DNA of 64,000 bases from an uncultured Aquimarina sp. (GTDB taxonomy: Bacteria; Bacteroidota; Bacteroidia; Flavobacteriales; Flavobacteriaceae): positions 62,001-126,000 of the forward strand of contig NZ_CANMQT010000003.1 of NCBI RefSeq assembly GCF_947500065.1, written 5' to 3'. The translations under genes were made by a program, and so were the position numbers. Of the stretch, positions 53,273-60,819 are shown in pieces. Numbering within the stretch: the first letter of the stretch is position 1; the number at the start of each line of letters is the position of its first letter. The notes under the pieces were generated by a model that was given only the letters and a program-made list of their open reading frames with translations, was not told the DNA's origin and did no database searches.

Positions 53273-54886
53273 TTAAACTATCACTCCAGGTTTTTTATTC
53301 AGTCCACATTGTTCTACAAACTTGTTGGTAAATACTTCTCTTGCATCCTCATCCAATAATTCATTACGAGAATCTATCCAGTGTTGTACAGTAGCACTAC
53401 CATACATTTTTTGTATTCTATTGAAATTAAGATTAAAATTTATTTTACCCCAATGTAACGTATAAGGTATGTTTTTAGTTTCAAGTCTGTTCCATATTTT
53501 TTCATAAAAGTTCCGGGTTACCTTAGAATCAACTCCATCTAATTCCAATACACAAGATTTTGGAAATTTTGTAAACCCTAATAATGCCTTTGTTCCTTTT
53601 ACGTATCGTAAGGAGATTCCGCCAGGAAAAGGATTGCCGTCATCAATGATGTCTAGTATCTCTTGTACAACTTTCACACTGTCTTTAATATCTATGCCTA
53701 GTGCAGCACTGGCTACTTTTCCTCTGAACTTAGTGTTGTTGTATGTTTCGCCTATAGTGCCTTCTAGTGCGGCTGTTTCTTTGTATGCAAGAGGAAACAA
53801 TAAATTTACCAGACTTGGCACTAATTTTACAGACAATGCTCCTAGACTGTCCATCATGGTTTGTATTAGGCCTAATAAGTCATCACCATATGTTAGCCCA
53901 TTACTATCTCTGGTTCTACGGGTATAATCATCACGATATTTTCTTTTATAGGCAACTTTTATAAATACGCCTTTATCTTTATTATTTGGCTTGAAGTCAT
54001 ATGGATTTACGAGTACTTCAAAATGATATAGTTCTCGGTCAGGAGAAAACTGTGGAAAAGGTAGCAGGTCTTGGATAGCTGAAAATTCCTGAGTTGTCAT
54101 GGTATTTTTTAACGCATCATTATAAGCAATTTTATCAATCTTGTGCTCTTCTAATAAAAACTTAGGTTCTGTTTCTATCAATACTCCATGGATGAAACCA
54201 AAACTACCAAAACTTACAATAGCTGAATTAAACATAGTATCATCCTGAATTCGTTCTGCTCCTAGCCAATCTACAAATTTATCAGACATTACTGGATTAG
54301 AATGGCGCTCTAGCCAAATATGTCTATCCTTGCCAACAACTAAATGTAATCCTACTACAAAATCTTGTAGTGCTCCAACATTAAATGCAGCACCATGTGT
54401 TCCTGTTGATAAGGCTCCAGCAATGGTTTGTCCGTTACTAGCTCCAGAAGCTTTAATAGATCTACTAGGTCTTTTTTCTTTCTCAAGTTTTGAGTTTAAT
54501 TGTAGTATTGACATTCCGCATTGGGTGAAGAATAGATTTTCGGGTATTCCACCTTTATCAAGATATGTGTCCTCAACGTATGATTTTGAAACAGAAAAAG
54601 AAAGGCGTAATGATTTCGTGTCGATAATTCCGCCTTCGGATACTGCTACTTTCGAAAAAGACCAGCCACTGCCCATAGCTCTTAGTCTGATTTTGTTTTT
54701 GATAGCATGTCCAATCAACCATTGAATGTTTTTGGTAGTTGCTTTATATTTTTCAGCACTTTTAGATAAAGAATGGTCGTTTCTGATTTTAAAAGATGCG
54801 TCCTTAGTTAGTTTTTGTGTAAAGTTCTTATGCCTGTTTTGCCAAGATGTGATCGGTAGTATTTCTATGCCTTTAGGTAACGCCAT
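53273..54886 (-). CDS. FAD-binding oxidase, ALO/GLO type
   Basis: 537 residues. PP-loop FAD-binding domain with RAMGSGWSFSKVAVSEGG and the ASGASNGQTIAGALSTGTHG motif, then an ALO-like C-terminus (WIDSRNELLDEDA). Relatives are sugar-lactone oxidases (e.g. D-arabinono-1,4-lactone oxidase, gulonolactone oxidase). Substrate uncertain. The downstream Bor-like lipoprotein gene is on the same strand. Confidence 0.88.
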   Translation of the reverse strand: MALPKGIEILPITSWQNRHKNFTQKLTKDASFKIRNDHSLSKSAEKYKATTKNIQWLIGHAIKNKIRLRAMGSGWSFSKVAVSEGGIIDTKSLRLSFSVSKSYVEDTYLDKGGIPENLFFTQCGMSILQLNSKLEKEKRPSRSIKASGASNGQTIAGALSTGTHGAAFNVGALQDFVVGLHLVVGKDRHIWLERHSNPVMSDKFVDWLGAERIQDDTMFNSAIVSFGSFGFIHGVLIETEPKFLLEEHKIDKIAYNDALKNTMTTQEFSAIQDLLPFPQFSPDRELYHFEVLVNPYDFKPNNKDKGVFIKVAYKRKYRDDYTRRTRDSNGLTYGDDLLGLIQTMMDSLGALSVKLVPSLVNLLFPLAYKETAALEGTIGETYNNTKFRGKVASAALGIDIKDSVKVVQEILDIIDDGNPFPGGISLRYVKGTKALLGFTKFPKSCVLELDGVDSKVTRNFYEKIWNRLETKNIPYTLHWGKINFNLNFNRIQKMYGSATVQHWIDSRNELLDEDAREVFTNKFVEQCGLNKKPGVIV

Positions 54887-54911
54887 TTTAATAGTTTTTA
54901 ATTTTTATACA

Positions 54912-55235
54912 TTACAAATCCTCTATAGGTGTGTCTACAGGAGCACATTCCCATGTTACAGTCTGTGGTACTACGATGCCAATGGTTATGGCTGATATTA
55001 AGATATAGCCTAAATTGGTGGAGCTCGTAACTGAGTTCATTTTTTTTGATTCACAGTCGGGATCGATGTCTTTTGGTGTTACTAGTCCCCATGCATAACT
55101 CCAGGAAGTTTTAGTGTGTTTTGCTACTGAGTCACTGTCATACTCACTGACAACACGTGTGGACATACAGTTTTGGAAACACATCATAAGTATTAGTAAT
55201 ACACTAATACTTCGTAATCGAATATAATTTTGCAT
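54912..55235 (-). CDS. Bor-like (Lambda_Bor family) lipoprotein
   Basis: 107 residues; lipobox around MMCFQNC. The core SWSYAWGLVTPKDIDPDC then TIGIVVPQTVTWECA matches the lambda Bor/Iss layout (W..GLV...IDP.C ... TIGI.TP..V.V.C). Bor in phage lambda increases serum resistance in E. coli; in Bacteroidota such homologues are chromosomal lipoproteins of unknown role. Confidence 0.7.
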   Translation of the reverse strand: MQNYIRLRSISVLLILMMCFQNCMSTRVVSEYDSDSVAKHTKTSWSYAWGLVTPKDIDPDCESKKMNSVTSSTNLGYILISAITIGIVVPQTVTWECAPVDTPIEDL

Positions 55236-55550
55236 ACCTCATAGTTTTTAGAGGCAATTTAGACGTGATTGGGAGTGAATACGTTAGGTGTTAAAATTAA
55301 ACATATAAAAGATATTTAAAAAGGGGGTTTTAACTGTTTTTTTTGTCAGTATTTGATGATTTATAGCTAAAGATAAATGTGATATTAAAGTATAATTTTT
55401 TATACATTAAATTATTTTAAGCATTTCAAAGTATATTAGTATATACTTTAGTATATTTGTATTAGTAAATACTTATTAGGTATATTAATTTATACTTAAA
55501 GTAATTTATCAATTCATAATGTATATTTTTATATACTTAAAATTGAAAAT
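55236..55550 (+). other. AT-rich upstream region of hipBA with operator-like repeats
   Basis: 315 bases without a gene between the Bor-like gene and hipB. From about 55385 onward it holds at least six copies of TATACTT or its complement AAGTATA, including a perfect palindrome at 55442-55455, TACTTAAAGTA at 55493-55503 and copies near 55388, 55429, 55469 and 55534. This looks like an array of antitoxin (HipB-type) operators. Nothing else was seen in the first 100 bases. Confidence 0.6.
55442..55459 (+). promoter_or_regulatory. hipB promoter with overlapping palindromic operator
   Basis: TATACT-TT-AGTATA (55442-55455) is a perfect inverted repeat, and TATATTTG (55452-55459) is a -7 element overlapping its right arm. 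Bound HipB would thus block transcription. Confidence 0.55.
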
Positions 55551-55880
55551 ATGGATTTAAATAGACTTTCTGATGATGATGTCTTATTAGAACTTACACA
55601 ACGTGTAAAAAAAAGAAGGCTCAATCTCAATATAACACAAGAAGAGCTTTCTAAAAAGGCAGGAGTTCACGTGCAGACAATTAAGAATTTTGAATCAGGT
55701 AAGGCGACAACATTACTTACTTTTATCCAGATTTTAAGAGCATTTGGAGAACTTGATGCTTTGAGTTTGTTTTTGCCGGATCCAGGAATTAGTCCTGTAG
55801 AGTTACTAAAATTAAAAGGTAAAGAAAGAGAACGAGCTTCAGGAAGCTCTAAAGGAAAATCAAATAAATCATCATGGTAG
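55551..55880 (+). CDS. HipB-like XRE family antitoxin
   Basis: 109 residues. XRE helix-turn-helix at about 15-70: RLNLNITQEELSKKAGVH then VQTIKNFESGKA. The C-terminal tail is Lys/Ser-rich, possibly unfolded. It represses its own promoter in the family and neutralises HipA. The hipA start overlaps its end by 7 bases, so translation is coupled. Confidence 0.88.
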   Translation: MDLNRLSDDDVLLELTQRVKKRRLNLNITQEELSKKAGVHVQTIKNFESGKATTLLTFIQILRAFGELDALSLFLPDPGISPVELLKLKGKERERASGSSKGKSNKSSW

Positions 55881-57160
55881 ATGTTATCAAAATAACACTT
55901 TGGGGTCAAGAACTAGGAGCTTTAAGTTGGGATACCGATAAAAAGTATGCTTCTTTTGAGTTTTTTTCTGATTTCCTGAAGAATAATTGGGATGTTTCGC
56001 CAATACATATGCCTATTCGTAATTCTGAGAAACGAATATATAGTTTTCCTCGTATTAATGAGGATACTTACAAAGGGTTGCCAGGAATGTTATCGGATGT
56101 ATTGCCCGATGATTTTGGGAATCGCTTGATTGATCAGTGGTTATTGCTAAATAACATTCCTAAAGCTCAATTTACACCTTTGGATCGCTTATGCTATATT
56201 GGAACTCGTGGAATGGGAGCATTAGAATTTCAACCTGCAAGAAATATAGGTAAGAAAGTATCAAGTACCGTAGCAATAGATAAACTCGTAACGCTTGCTC
56301 AGAAAGTATTGAATTCACGTGAGAAGATAGAGCTAAACATTTCTGAAACTGAGCACCTAAATGAATTGATCAAAGTTGGTACTTCTGCTGGAGGGCAAAG
56401 AGCTAAAGCGATTATTGCGTTTAATCCCGAAACCAATGAAATCAGATCAGGGCAAACGGATGTTCCAGATGGGTTTGAACATTATCTCTTTAAGTTTGAT
56501 GGAGTGGATGATGTGTCTCTAGGTGATCCACAAGGATATGGTAGGATCGAATATGCATATTATCTGATGGCTTTGGATTGTGGAATTGATATGGAACATT
56601 CTCAGCTGTTCGAAGAGCATGATCGAGCGCATTTTATGACTAAACGATTTGATCGATTACCAAATAACGAGAAATTGCATATGCAAACATTGTGTTCTTT
56701 AGCGCATTTCGATTATAAATCTCCAGGAACATATTCTTATGAAAACGCATTCGAAATCATGAGAGAACTTAGATTACCTCATCGGGATGCTATTCAATTG
56801 TATAAAAGGATGTTGCTAAATGTCATAGCTAGAAATCAAGATGATCATACTAAGAATATTTCATTTTTGATGAATAAACAAGGAGTTTGGAAACTAGCTC
56901 CAGCATATGATATTACTTATTCTTATAATCCTACAGGTATCTGGACAAGTATGCATCAGATGTCTATAAACGGAAAAAGAGATAGTTTTACTACAGAAGA
57001 TTTACTTAATGTAGGGAGCAAAATAAGCTATAAGAATAGCAAAACTGAAATACAGCAAGTATTAGATGTAGTCAATAATTGGAATTATTATGCCGAAAAA
57101 GCAGGGATTCCTTCTAAACAGGCAGATACGTTGCAAAAAGCCTTTAGAACAAATTTATAA
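55874..57160 (+). CDS. HipA-like Ser/Thr kinase toxin
   Basis: 428 residues of the HipA family. N-terminal HipA subdomain; ATP-binding TSAGGQRAKAIIAF; kinase core MTKRFDRL, the catalytic loop with NVIARNQDDHTKNISFL (Asp of HxDxxxxN type) and metal loop LAPAYDITYSYNP. Full-length HipA proteins are about 440 residues. In E. coli HipA phosphorylates glutamyl-tRNA synthetase and stops growth; target here unproven. Forms a type II toxin-antitoxin pair with hipB. Confidence 0.88.
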   Translation: MVDVIKITLWGQELGALSWDTDKKYASFEFFSDFLKNNWDVSPIHMPIRNSEKRIYSFPRINEDTYKGLPGMLSDVLPDDFGNRLIDQWLLLNNIPKAQFTPLDRLCYIGTRGMGALEFQPARNIGKKVSSTVAIDKLVTLAQKVLNSREKIELNISETEHLNELIKVGTSAGGQRAKAIIAFNPETNEIRSGQTDVPDGFEHYLFKFDGVDDVSLGDPQGYGRIEYAYYLMALDCGIDMEHSQLFEEHDRAHFMTKRFDRLPNNEKLHMQTLCSLAHFDYKSPGTYSYENAFEIMRELRLPHRDAIQLYKRMLLNVIARNQDDHTKNISFLMNKQGVWKLAPAYDITYSYNPTGIWTSMHQMSINGKRDSFTTEDLLNVGSKISYKNSKTEIQQVLDVVNNWNYYAEKAGIPSKQADTLQKAFRTNL

Positions 57161-57192
57161 AGATGTACAGTTTTAAAAAAAAAATATGATAC

Positions 57193-57789
57193 ATGAGTTT
57201 TAAAAATAAATCCAAATTAAATTATATAACTACTAAAGGAATATTTTACATAACACTATTAGTTATCGCTATTACTATACTTTGTATCTGGCAATTTGGA
57301 CTTGGAAAAGAAAGAACTATCATTGAAAATTCTATACTATCCACAACGATATTATCAGTTGTGTTTTTTCTTTTCATAACAATTGGTTTGTATAAGGGAG
57401 TAAAGCTAAAAGATAATTTAGGGAACATGACAGATCGTTTAAAGCTTGATAAGGACGATATACCTGATGTTTTCGATATAGAAATTGAGTTACCAGATAT
57501 TGCAGATGGATTTGAAGAAATAGTATTGAGTATTCTACTTTGGATTTTAATTACTATAGTAATAGGATTATTATTATGGTTATTTGGAGGAGTCTTGTGG
57601 ACTATGGTAATTGTATTTTTAGCAATGCTTTACTGGATTTTCTTTAGAGCATTGCGTTTAGTTTTTAAAAAATCTCCAATATGTAAGAGTAACCTAATGA
57701 AAAGTATAGGTTATGGATTTAGTTATACACTATTATATAATTTTTGGATTTATATAATTATTCTTATTGCAGAATTCCTAAAACAATAA
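57193..57789 (+). CDS. hypothetical membrane protein
   Basis: 198 residues with four or five membrane helices: FYITLLVIAITILCIWQF, TTILSVVFFLFITIGLYKGV, LLWILITIVIGLLLWLFGGV, TMVIVFLAMLYWIFF and a final LYNFWIYIIILIAEFL. An acidic loop (about 95-110, IPDVFDIEIELPDIADG) separates the second and third. No family recognised. 32 bases after hipA; the gene may form part of the same operon. Confidence 0.65.
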   Translation: MSFKNKSKLNYITTKGIFYITLLVIAITILCIWQFGLGKERTIIENSILSTTILSVVFFLFITIGLYKGVKLKDNLGNMTDRLKLDKDDIPDVFDIEIELPDIADGFEEIVLSILLWILITIVIGLLLWLFGGVLWTMVIVFLAMLYWIFFRALRLVFKKSPICKSNLMKSIGYGFSYTLLYNFWIYIIILIAEFLKQ

Positions 57790-57936
57790 TAAATGAGCAT
57801 ACGAGTACCAAGGAATTTGGTGAATTATTTAGGGCAAATTATTCAAATTTGGTTACAATAAGTGGGGCAAAATGTTTTAATATAGAAAGTAAATTAAGAA
57901 TCATGACACCCATACGCTCAAAAAAATCGTGAACTA

Positions 57937-58188
57937 CTAATTAAAATCCTCTCTTAGATAGAACATTAGTTTAGCTTTGTCTGTAAAACTTTTTATAGTA
58001 ATGATTTCACCATTTAGTTTGTTATAAATTACTTCTGCAAATAGAAAGTCTATATAAAAAACACTATAGTAAAAATCTCTGTTAGCGTCATTGATGGAAA
58101 ATAGGTGAATTCCCTTATTCCAAATGTGATGATATTTTTCTGATAAGTCTTGCGAATTAAACCGCGTTTCAAGGGTAGTTTTTTGCAT
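57937..58188 (-). CDS. small hypothetical protein
   Basis: 83 residues, no signal or membrane helix. Mixed alpha/beta with a Phe/Tyr-rich centre (DFYYSVFYIDFLFAEVIYN). Family not recognised. Coding nature is supported only by an uninterrupted, compositionally typical reading frame in an otherwise empty gap, so it is uncertain. Confidence 0.5.
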   Translation of the reverse strand: MQKTTLETRFNSQDLSEKYHHIWNKGIHLFSINDANRDFYYSVFYIDFLFAEVIYNKLNGEIITIKSFTDKAKLMFYLREDFN

Positions 58189-58383
58189 AAGCAGGGTTTT
58201 AAAAAATTTAAGGCAGCTCTAAACTACGGAAAAACCGTAAAAAAACAAAGACAAAAACAGAAAAAATCTAAAAATTCCCCATTTGTTACTAGTAAATTTA
58301 TTAAAAGCTAACTAAAGAAGTCGAAATAATCAGTAGCGAGAATAGAATAATATCTTATTTTCGCATCCGAAAAATGTATAGTA

Positions 58384-59052
58384 TTGGCTACTGTTTCTCA
58401 AAATATCTTTCTCACCAAAAAGGAAAAATTGCATTGCATTTCTTGTGGTAAAAAAATACCATTAGGAAAATCTTTTGTTGCAGAAAGTGAAAATCATAAA
58501 GGTACTTGTTTTAGTTGCTCACCTTTTCTAGGATATGTGCTATTACCTCCTGGTAATGCTGCAATGACCAGAAGATCAAAGAAGTACTCTACACTTTGTG
58601 GCGTAGTTTTGGCTTGGAATCAAAAGAGGAAACGATATGAACGTAGAGGACAATTAGTAGAGGAAAGTGCTATAGAAAAAGCACGTATATCGTGCGAGAA
58701 AGATCAAGCTTCTAGAGATCTTAAAAATAAAAAAGCGGCAATTGTAAGAGCGGAGAAGGATCGCGAATTTATATTTAATTTTGCATTGGCGATTAGAGCT
58801 CAATATCCTAATTGCCCAGAAAAGAGAGAGTTTGAAATAGCTTTACATGCCTGCGAAAAATATAGCGGAAGAGTAGGACGAACTGCTAATGCAAAAGAAT
58901 TTGATCTTAAAATGATCGACTTGGCTGTAGAAGCAAATATAAGACACACCGAAACCAATTATGATGAGCAGTTTGGCAAAGGGAAGCGCAAAAAAGAGAT
59001 TAGATCTGAAATCCGATCGGATATTAATGCTGTTTTGAAAAGATGGAAATAA
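58384..59052 (+). CDS. DUF2293 domain-containing protein
   Basis: 222 residues with a TTG start (the nearest ATG at 58374 is out of frame). The N-terminal 60 residues have a zinc-ribbon-like pair of CxxC motifs (ISCGKK and CFSCSP). The rest is DUF2293: VLAWNQKRKRYERRGQLVE, then EKREFEIALHACEKYSGRVG and the final helix SDINAVLKRWK. Some DUF2293 proteins are linked to nucleic-acid binding; function unknown. Confidence 0.85.
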   Translation: MATVSQNIFLTKKEKLHCISCGKKIPLGKSFVAESENHKGTCFSCSPFLGYVLLPPGNAAMTRRSKKYSTLCGVVLAWNQKRKRYERRGQLVEESAIEKARISCEKDQASRDLKNKKAAIVRAEKDREFIFNFALAIRAQYPNCPEKREFEIALHACEKYSGRVGRTANAKEFDLKMIDLAVEANIRHTETNYDEQFGKGKRKKEIRSEIRSDINAVLKRWK

Positions 59053-59111
59053 CCTGATTTTCAGGGTTATATTCTTTATTTTTAAAAATTAAACAATATA
59101 GTATCTAATAA

Positions 59112-59288
59112 ATGGCTAAAAAAGGAAGAGAAAAAAATACTCAGAATAAAGCTAAACATACGAAGCTTATGAACCGTAAAAAGAATAAGCTCCGAAAAGA
59201 AAAAGAGCTCAGAGCAGAACGGTTAAAAGCAATTGTGAAAAAAGCGAATGCGAATGCGTCTAAGCAAAATGAATCCAATAATGAGTAA
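59112..59288 (+). CDS. 58-residue basic protein overlapping ychJ
   Basis: Short coding frame starting MAKKGREKNTQNKAKHTKLM and rich in Lys, Arg and Glu throughout (KKNKLRKEKELRAERLK). The stop at 59286-59288 overlaps the YchJ start (59281) by 8 bases, a typical coupled arrangement. No domain recognised; the composition resembles ribosome-associated or nucleoid-type small basic proteins. The closeness and overlap support it as a real gene. Confidence 0.55.
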   Translation: MAKKGREKNTQNKAKHTKLMNRKKNKLRKEKELRAERLKAIVKKANANASKQNESNNE

Positions 59289-59667
59289 ATGTTATTGTGG
59301 AAGACAGAAAGCATATGATCTCTGTTGTGGTAGTATCCATAAAGATAGTACGATAGCATTTACTGCAGAAGACCTAATGAGATCCCGCTATAGTGCATTT
59401 GTTTTGGCTAATGGTGATTATTTGATGAAAAGTCACCATAGTTCTACACGTCCTTTAAAAGAAAAGAAATCTATCGTAAAATGGGCTAAATCTGTAAAGT
59501 GGGTAAAGCTAGAAGTTTTACATACCACTAAAGGCTCTATATCTGATGAAGACGGTGCGGTGGAGTTTAAGGCTTTTTATTTCGAAAATGGTACATTAGA
59601 AGTAATCCATGAAAATTCTGCATTCGTTAAAGAGAATGGAAGTTGGGTCTATTTAGGAGAAGTTTAA
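59281..59667 (+). CDS. YchJ-family SEC-C motif protein
   Basis: 128 residues. N-terminal SEC-C zinc motif CYCGRQKAYDLCCG, then an NTF2-like domain opening RSRYSAFVLANGDYLMKSH. The UPF0225/YchJ family is widespread with no known reaction. Start at 59281, where the family begins; the upstream Met at 59248 would add 11 residues not in the family. Confidence 0.88.
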   Translation: MSKCYCGRQKAYDLCCGSIHKDSTIAFTAEDLMRSRYSAFVLANGDYLMKSHHSSTRPLKEKKSIVKWAKSVKWVKLEVLHTTKGSISDEDGAVEFKAFYFENGTLEVIHENSAFVKENGSWVYLGEV

Positions 59668-59694
59668 TAACTACTAATTAGGAATAAGTAATCA

Positions 59695-60246
59695 ATGGAA
59701 TTATACGACAAGATTATAAGGATCGTAGATGCAAATTTTATTTTTTGCCTATTTCCATTAATACTTACTCTAATTCTAATAGCGTTAGTCTTCAAAAATA
59801 GATTTAAAACAAAACAAGCTCTTAATTTGATACGATGGAGTATTGTTATCTATACCGCAGTATCAATTCTTCATTTTATAATCGGAATTACTTTGTTCCC
59901 AGACGAGTTTGCATTTATTAATAGGGCAACAGGACTATATTGGGTAATATATTGGTTGATGTTCTTTTCTTCCACGATGCTACCTTTTACATTATTGATT
60001 AGAAAATTAGCGACCAAACCTTGGTATATTTTGTTTATTGCCGTTTTCATGAAATTAGGAGTTTATTTTGAACGTTTTGTTATTATAGTAACAAGATTAC
60101 ACAGAGATTATCTTCCTGATAATTGGAATTTGGGTTTTTTAAGCTTTCCAATGTTTGCCTTTATAGTGATATCCTTACAAGGCTTTGTATTAGCCATTTT
60201 GTTATTACTCTTTTTTGAATTAAAGGAGCGAAAAAGGACTATTTAA
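59695..60246 (+). CDS. hypothetical multi-pass membrane protein
   Basis: 183 residues with about five membrane helices: NFIFCLFPLILTLILIAL, IVIYTAVSILHFIIGITLF, LYWVIYWLMFFSSTMLPF, WYILFIAVFMKLGVYF and FAFIVISLQGFVLAILLLLF. No family recognised. 27 bases downstream of ychJ, same strand. Confidence 0.65.
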   Translation: MELYDKIIRIVDANFIFCLFPLILTLILIALVFKNRFKTKQALNLIRWSIVIYTAVSILHFIIGITLFPDEFAFINRATGLYWVIYWLMFFSSTMLPFTLLIRKLATKPWYILFIAVFMKLGVYFERFVIIVTRLHRDYLPDNWNLGFLSFPMFAFIVISLQGFVLAILLLLFFELKERKRTI

Positions 60247-60468
60247 AAAATAGTATAGCCTTTCTAAATCTTTATAAATTCTCTTTCTTCAATAGTATAT
60301 ATTCTATTTAGAATTTCCCTCACCTAAAACTTTCTTATCCTAAAAGGGTAACAAAATAATTCCTCTAGTATATAAAGGTGTAGTGTCAAAAAGCGCGCTT
60401 GATATATACATTACTTTTTGAGGTCGCCGAAAATCATCAAGAGTAGGCAAAATCTAAACATACAAATA

Positions 60469-60684
60469 ATGAAAAAGGTATTCTTATTACCCAGAGGCTT
60501 AGAAAAATTTTCAGCACAGGAACTTAAAAACATGAAATACATTTTAGGTGGAGTTGAGAATGTGCCAGATGTTATATATTTCCCTACGAGTGGAGGTAGG
60601 CGATGTGCAGAAGGTCAGGTTTGGTCTGATACACTACAACGATGTGTTGTTGTAGCAGTAGGAGTTCCAGACGGACCTAGGTAA
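60469..60684 (+). CDS. double-glycine RiPP precursor peptide
   Basis: 71 residues from ATG 60469 (the TTG at 60418 would add 17 residues outside the leader). Residues 1-28 (MKKVFLLPRGLEKFSAQELK..LGG) form a leader ending in a double-glycine site, of the kind linked to radical SAM maturases in Bacteroidota. The 43-residue core has Cys46, Trp52 and Cys59 within CAEGQVWSDTLQRC, plus GG at 42-43. The radical SAM/SPASM gene starts 135 bases later on the same strand. The two make a probable precursor-maturase pair; the modification is unknown. Confidence 0.75.
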   Translation: MKKVFLLPRGLEKFSAQELKNMKYILGGVENVPDVIYFPTSGGRRCAEGQVWSDTLQRCVVVAVGVPDGPR

Positions 60685-60696
60685 AATTAATTAATA

Positions 60697-60719
60697 AAAG
60701 GATTGTTTATAAAATCCTT
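60697..60719 (+). terminator. first hairpin between precursor and radical SAM genes
   Basis: Seven-bp stem AAGGATT/AATCCTT (60698-60704 with 60713-60719) with an 8-base loop, 13 bases after the precursor stop. T-run is short. It may partly terminate, leaving more precursor than enzyme mRNA. Confidence 0.5.
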
Positions 60720-60724
60720 ATTAA

Positions 60725-60780
60725 ACTAAGCGAAGCCAGAGAAACTTGTACAATTGTTTTAAATCTGAACTTCGCTTAGT
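60725..60780 (+). promoter_or_regulatory. second hairpin, long-loop inverted repeat upstream of radical SAM
   Basis: Perfect 11-bp arms ACTAAGCGAAG (60725-60735) and CTTCGCTTAGT (60770-60780) separated by 34 bases, 39 bases upstream of the radical SAM start. This could be an attenuator or regulatory leader. Confidence 0.55.
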
Positions 60781-60819
60781 ACTATAAATAAACTACACTA
60801 ATCTCATAAAAAAACACTC

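Noticed and set aside
57800..57932. Reading frame fragment with EFGELFRANYSNLV, resembling the start of an ECF sigma factor
   Set aside because: Only about 14 residues look similar, the frame stops at 57932 and no further sigma-factor motif (e.g. region 4) follows in any frame nearby. Could be a degraded remnant, but support is too weak to list.
59248..59281. Extended start for the YchJ protein
   Set aside because: Eleven extra residues that no YchJ homologue carries in the family pattern I know; the ATG at 59281 with a coupled stop upstream is a better start.
60418..60469. TTG start for the RiPP precursor, giving 17 extra residues
   Set aside because: The sequence before ATG 60469 (RSPKIIKSRQNLNIQI) has no leader-like features; the GG leader fits start at MKKVFLLPRGLEK.
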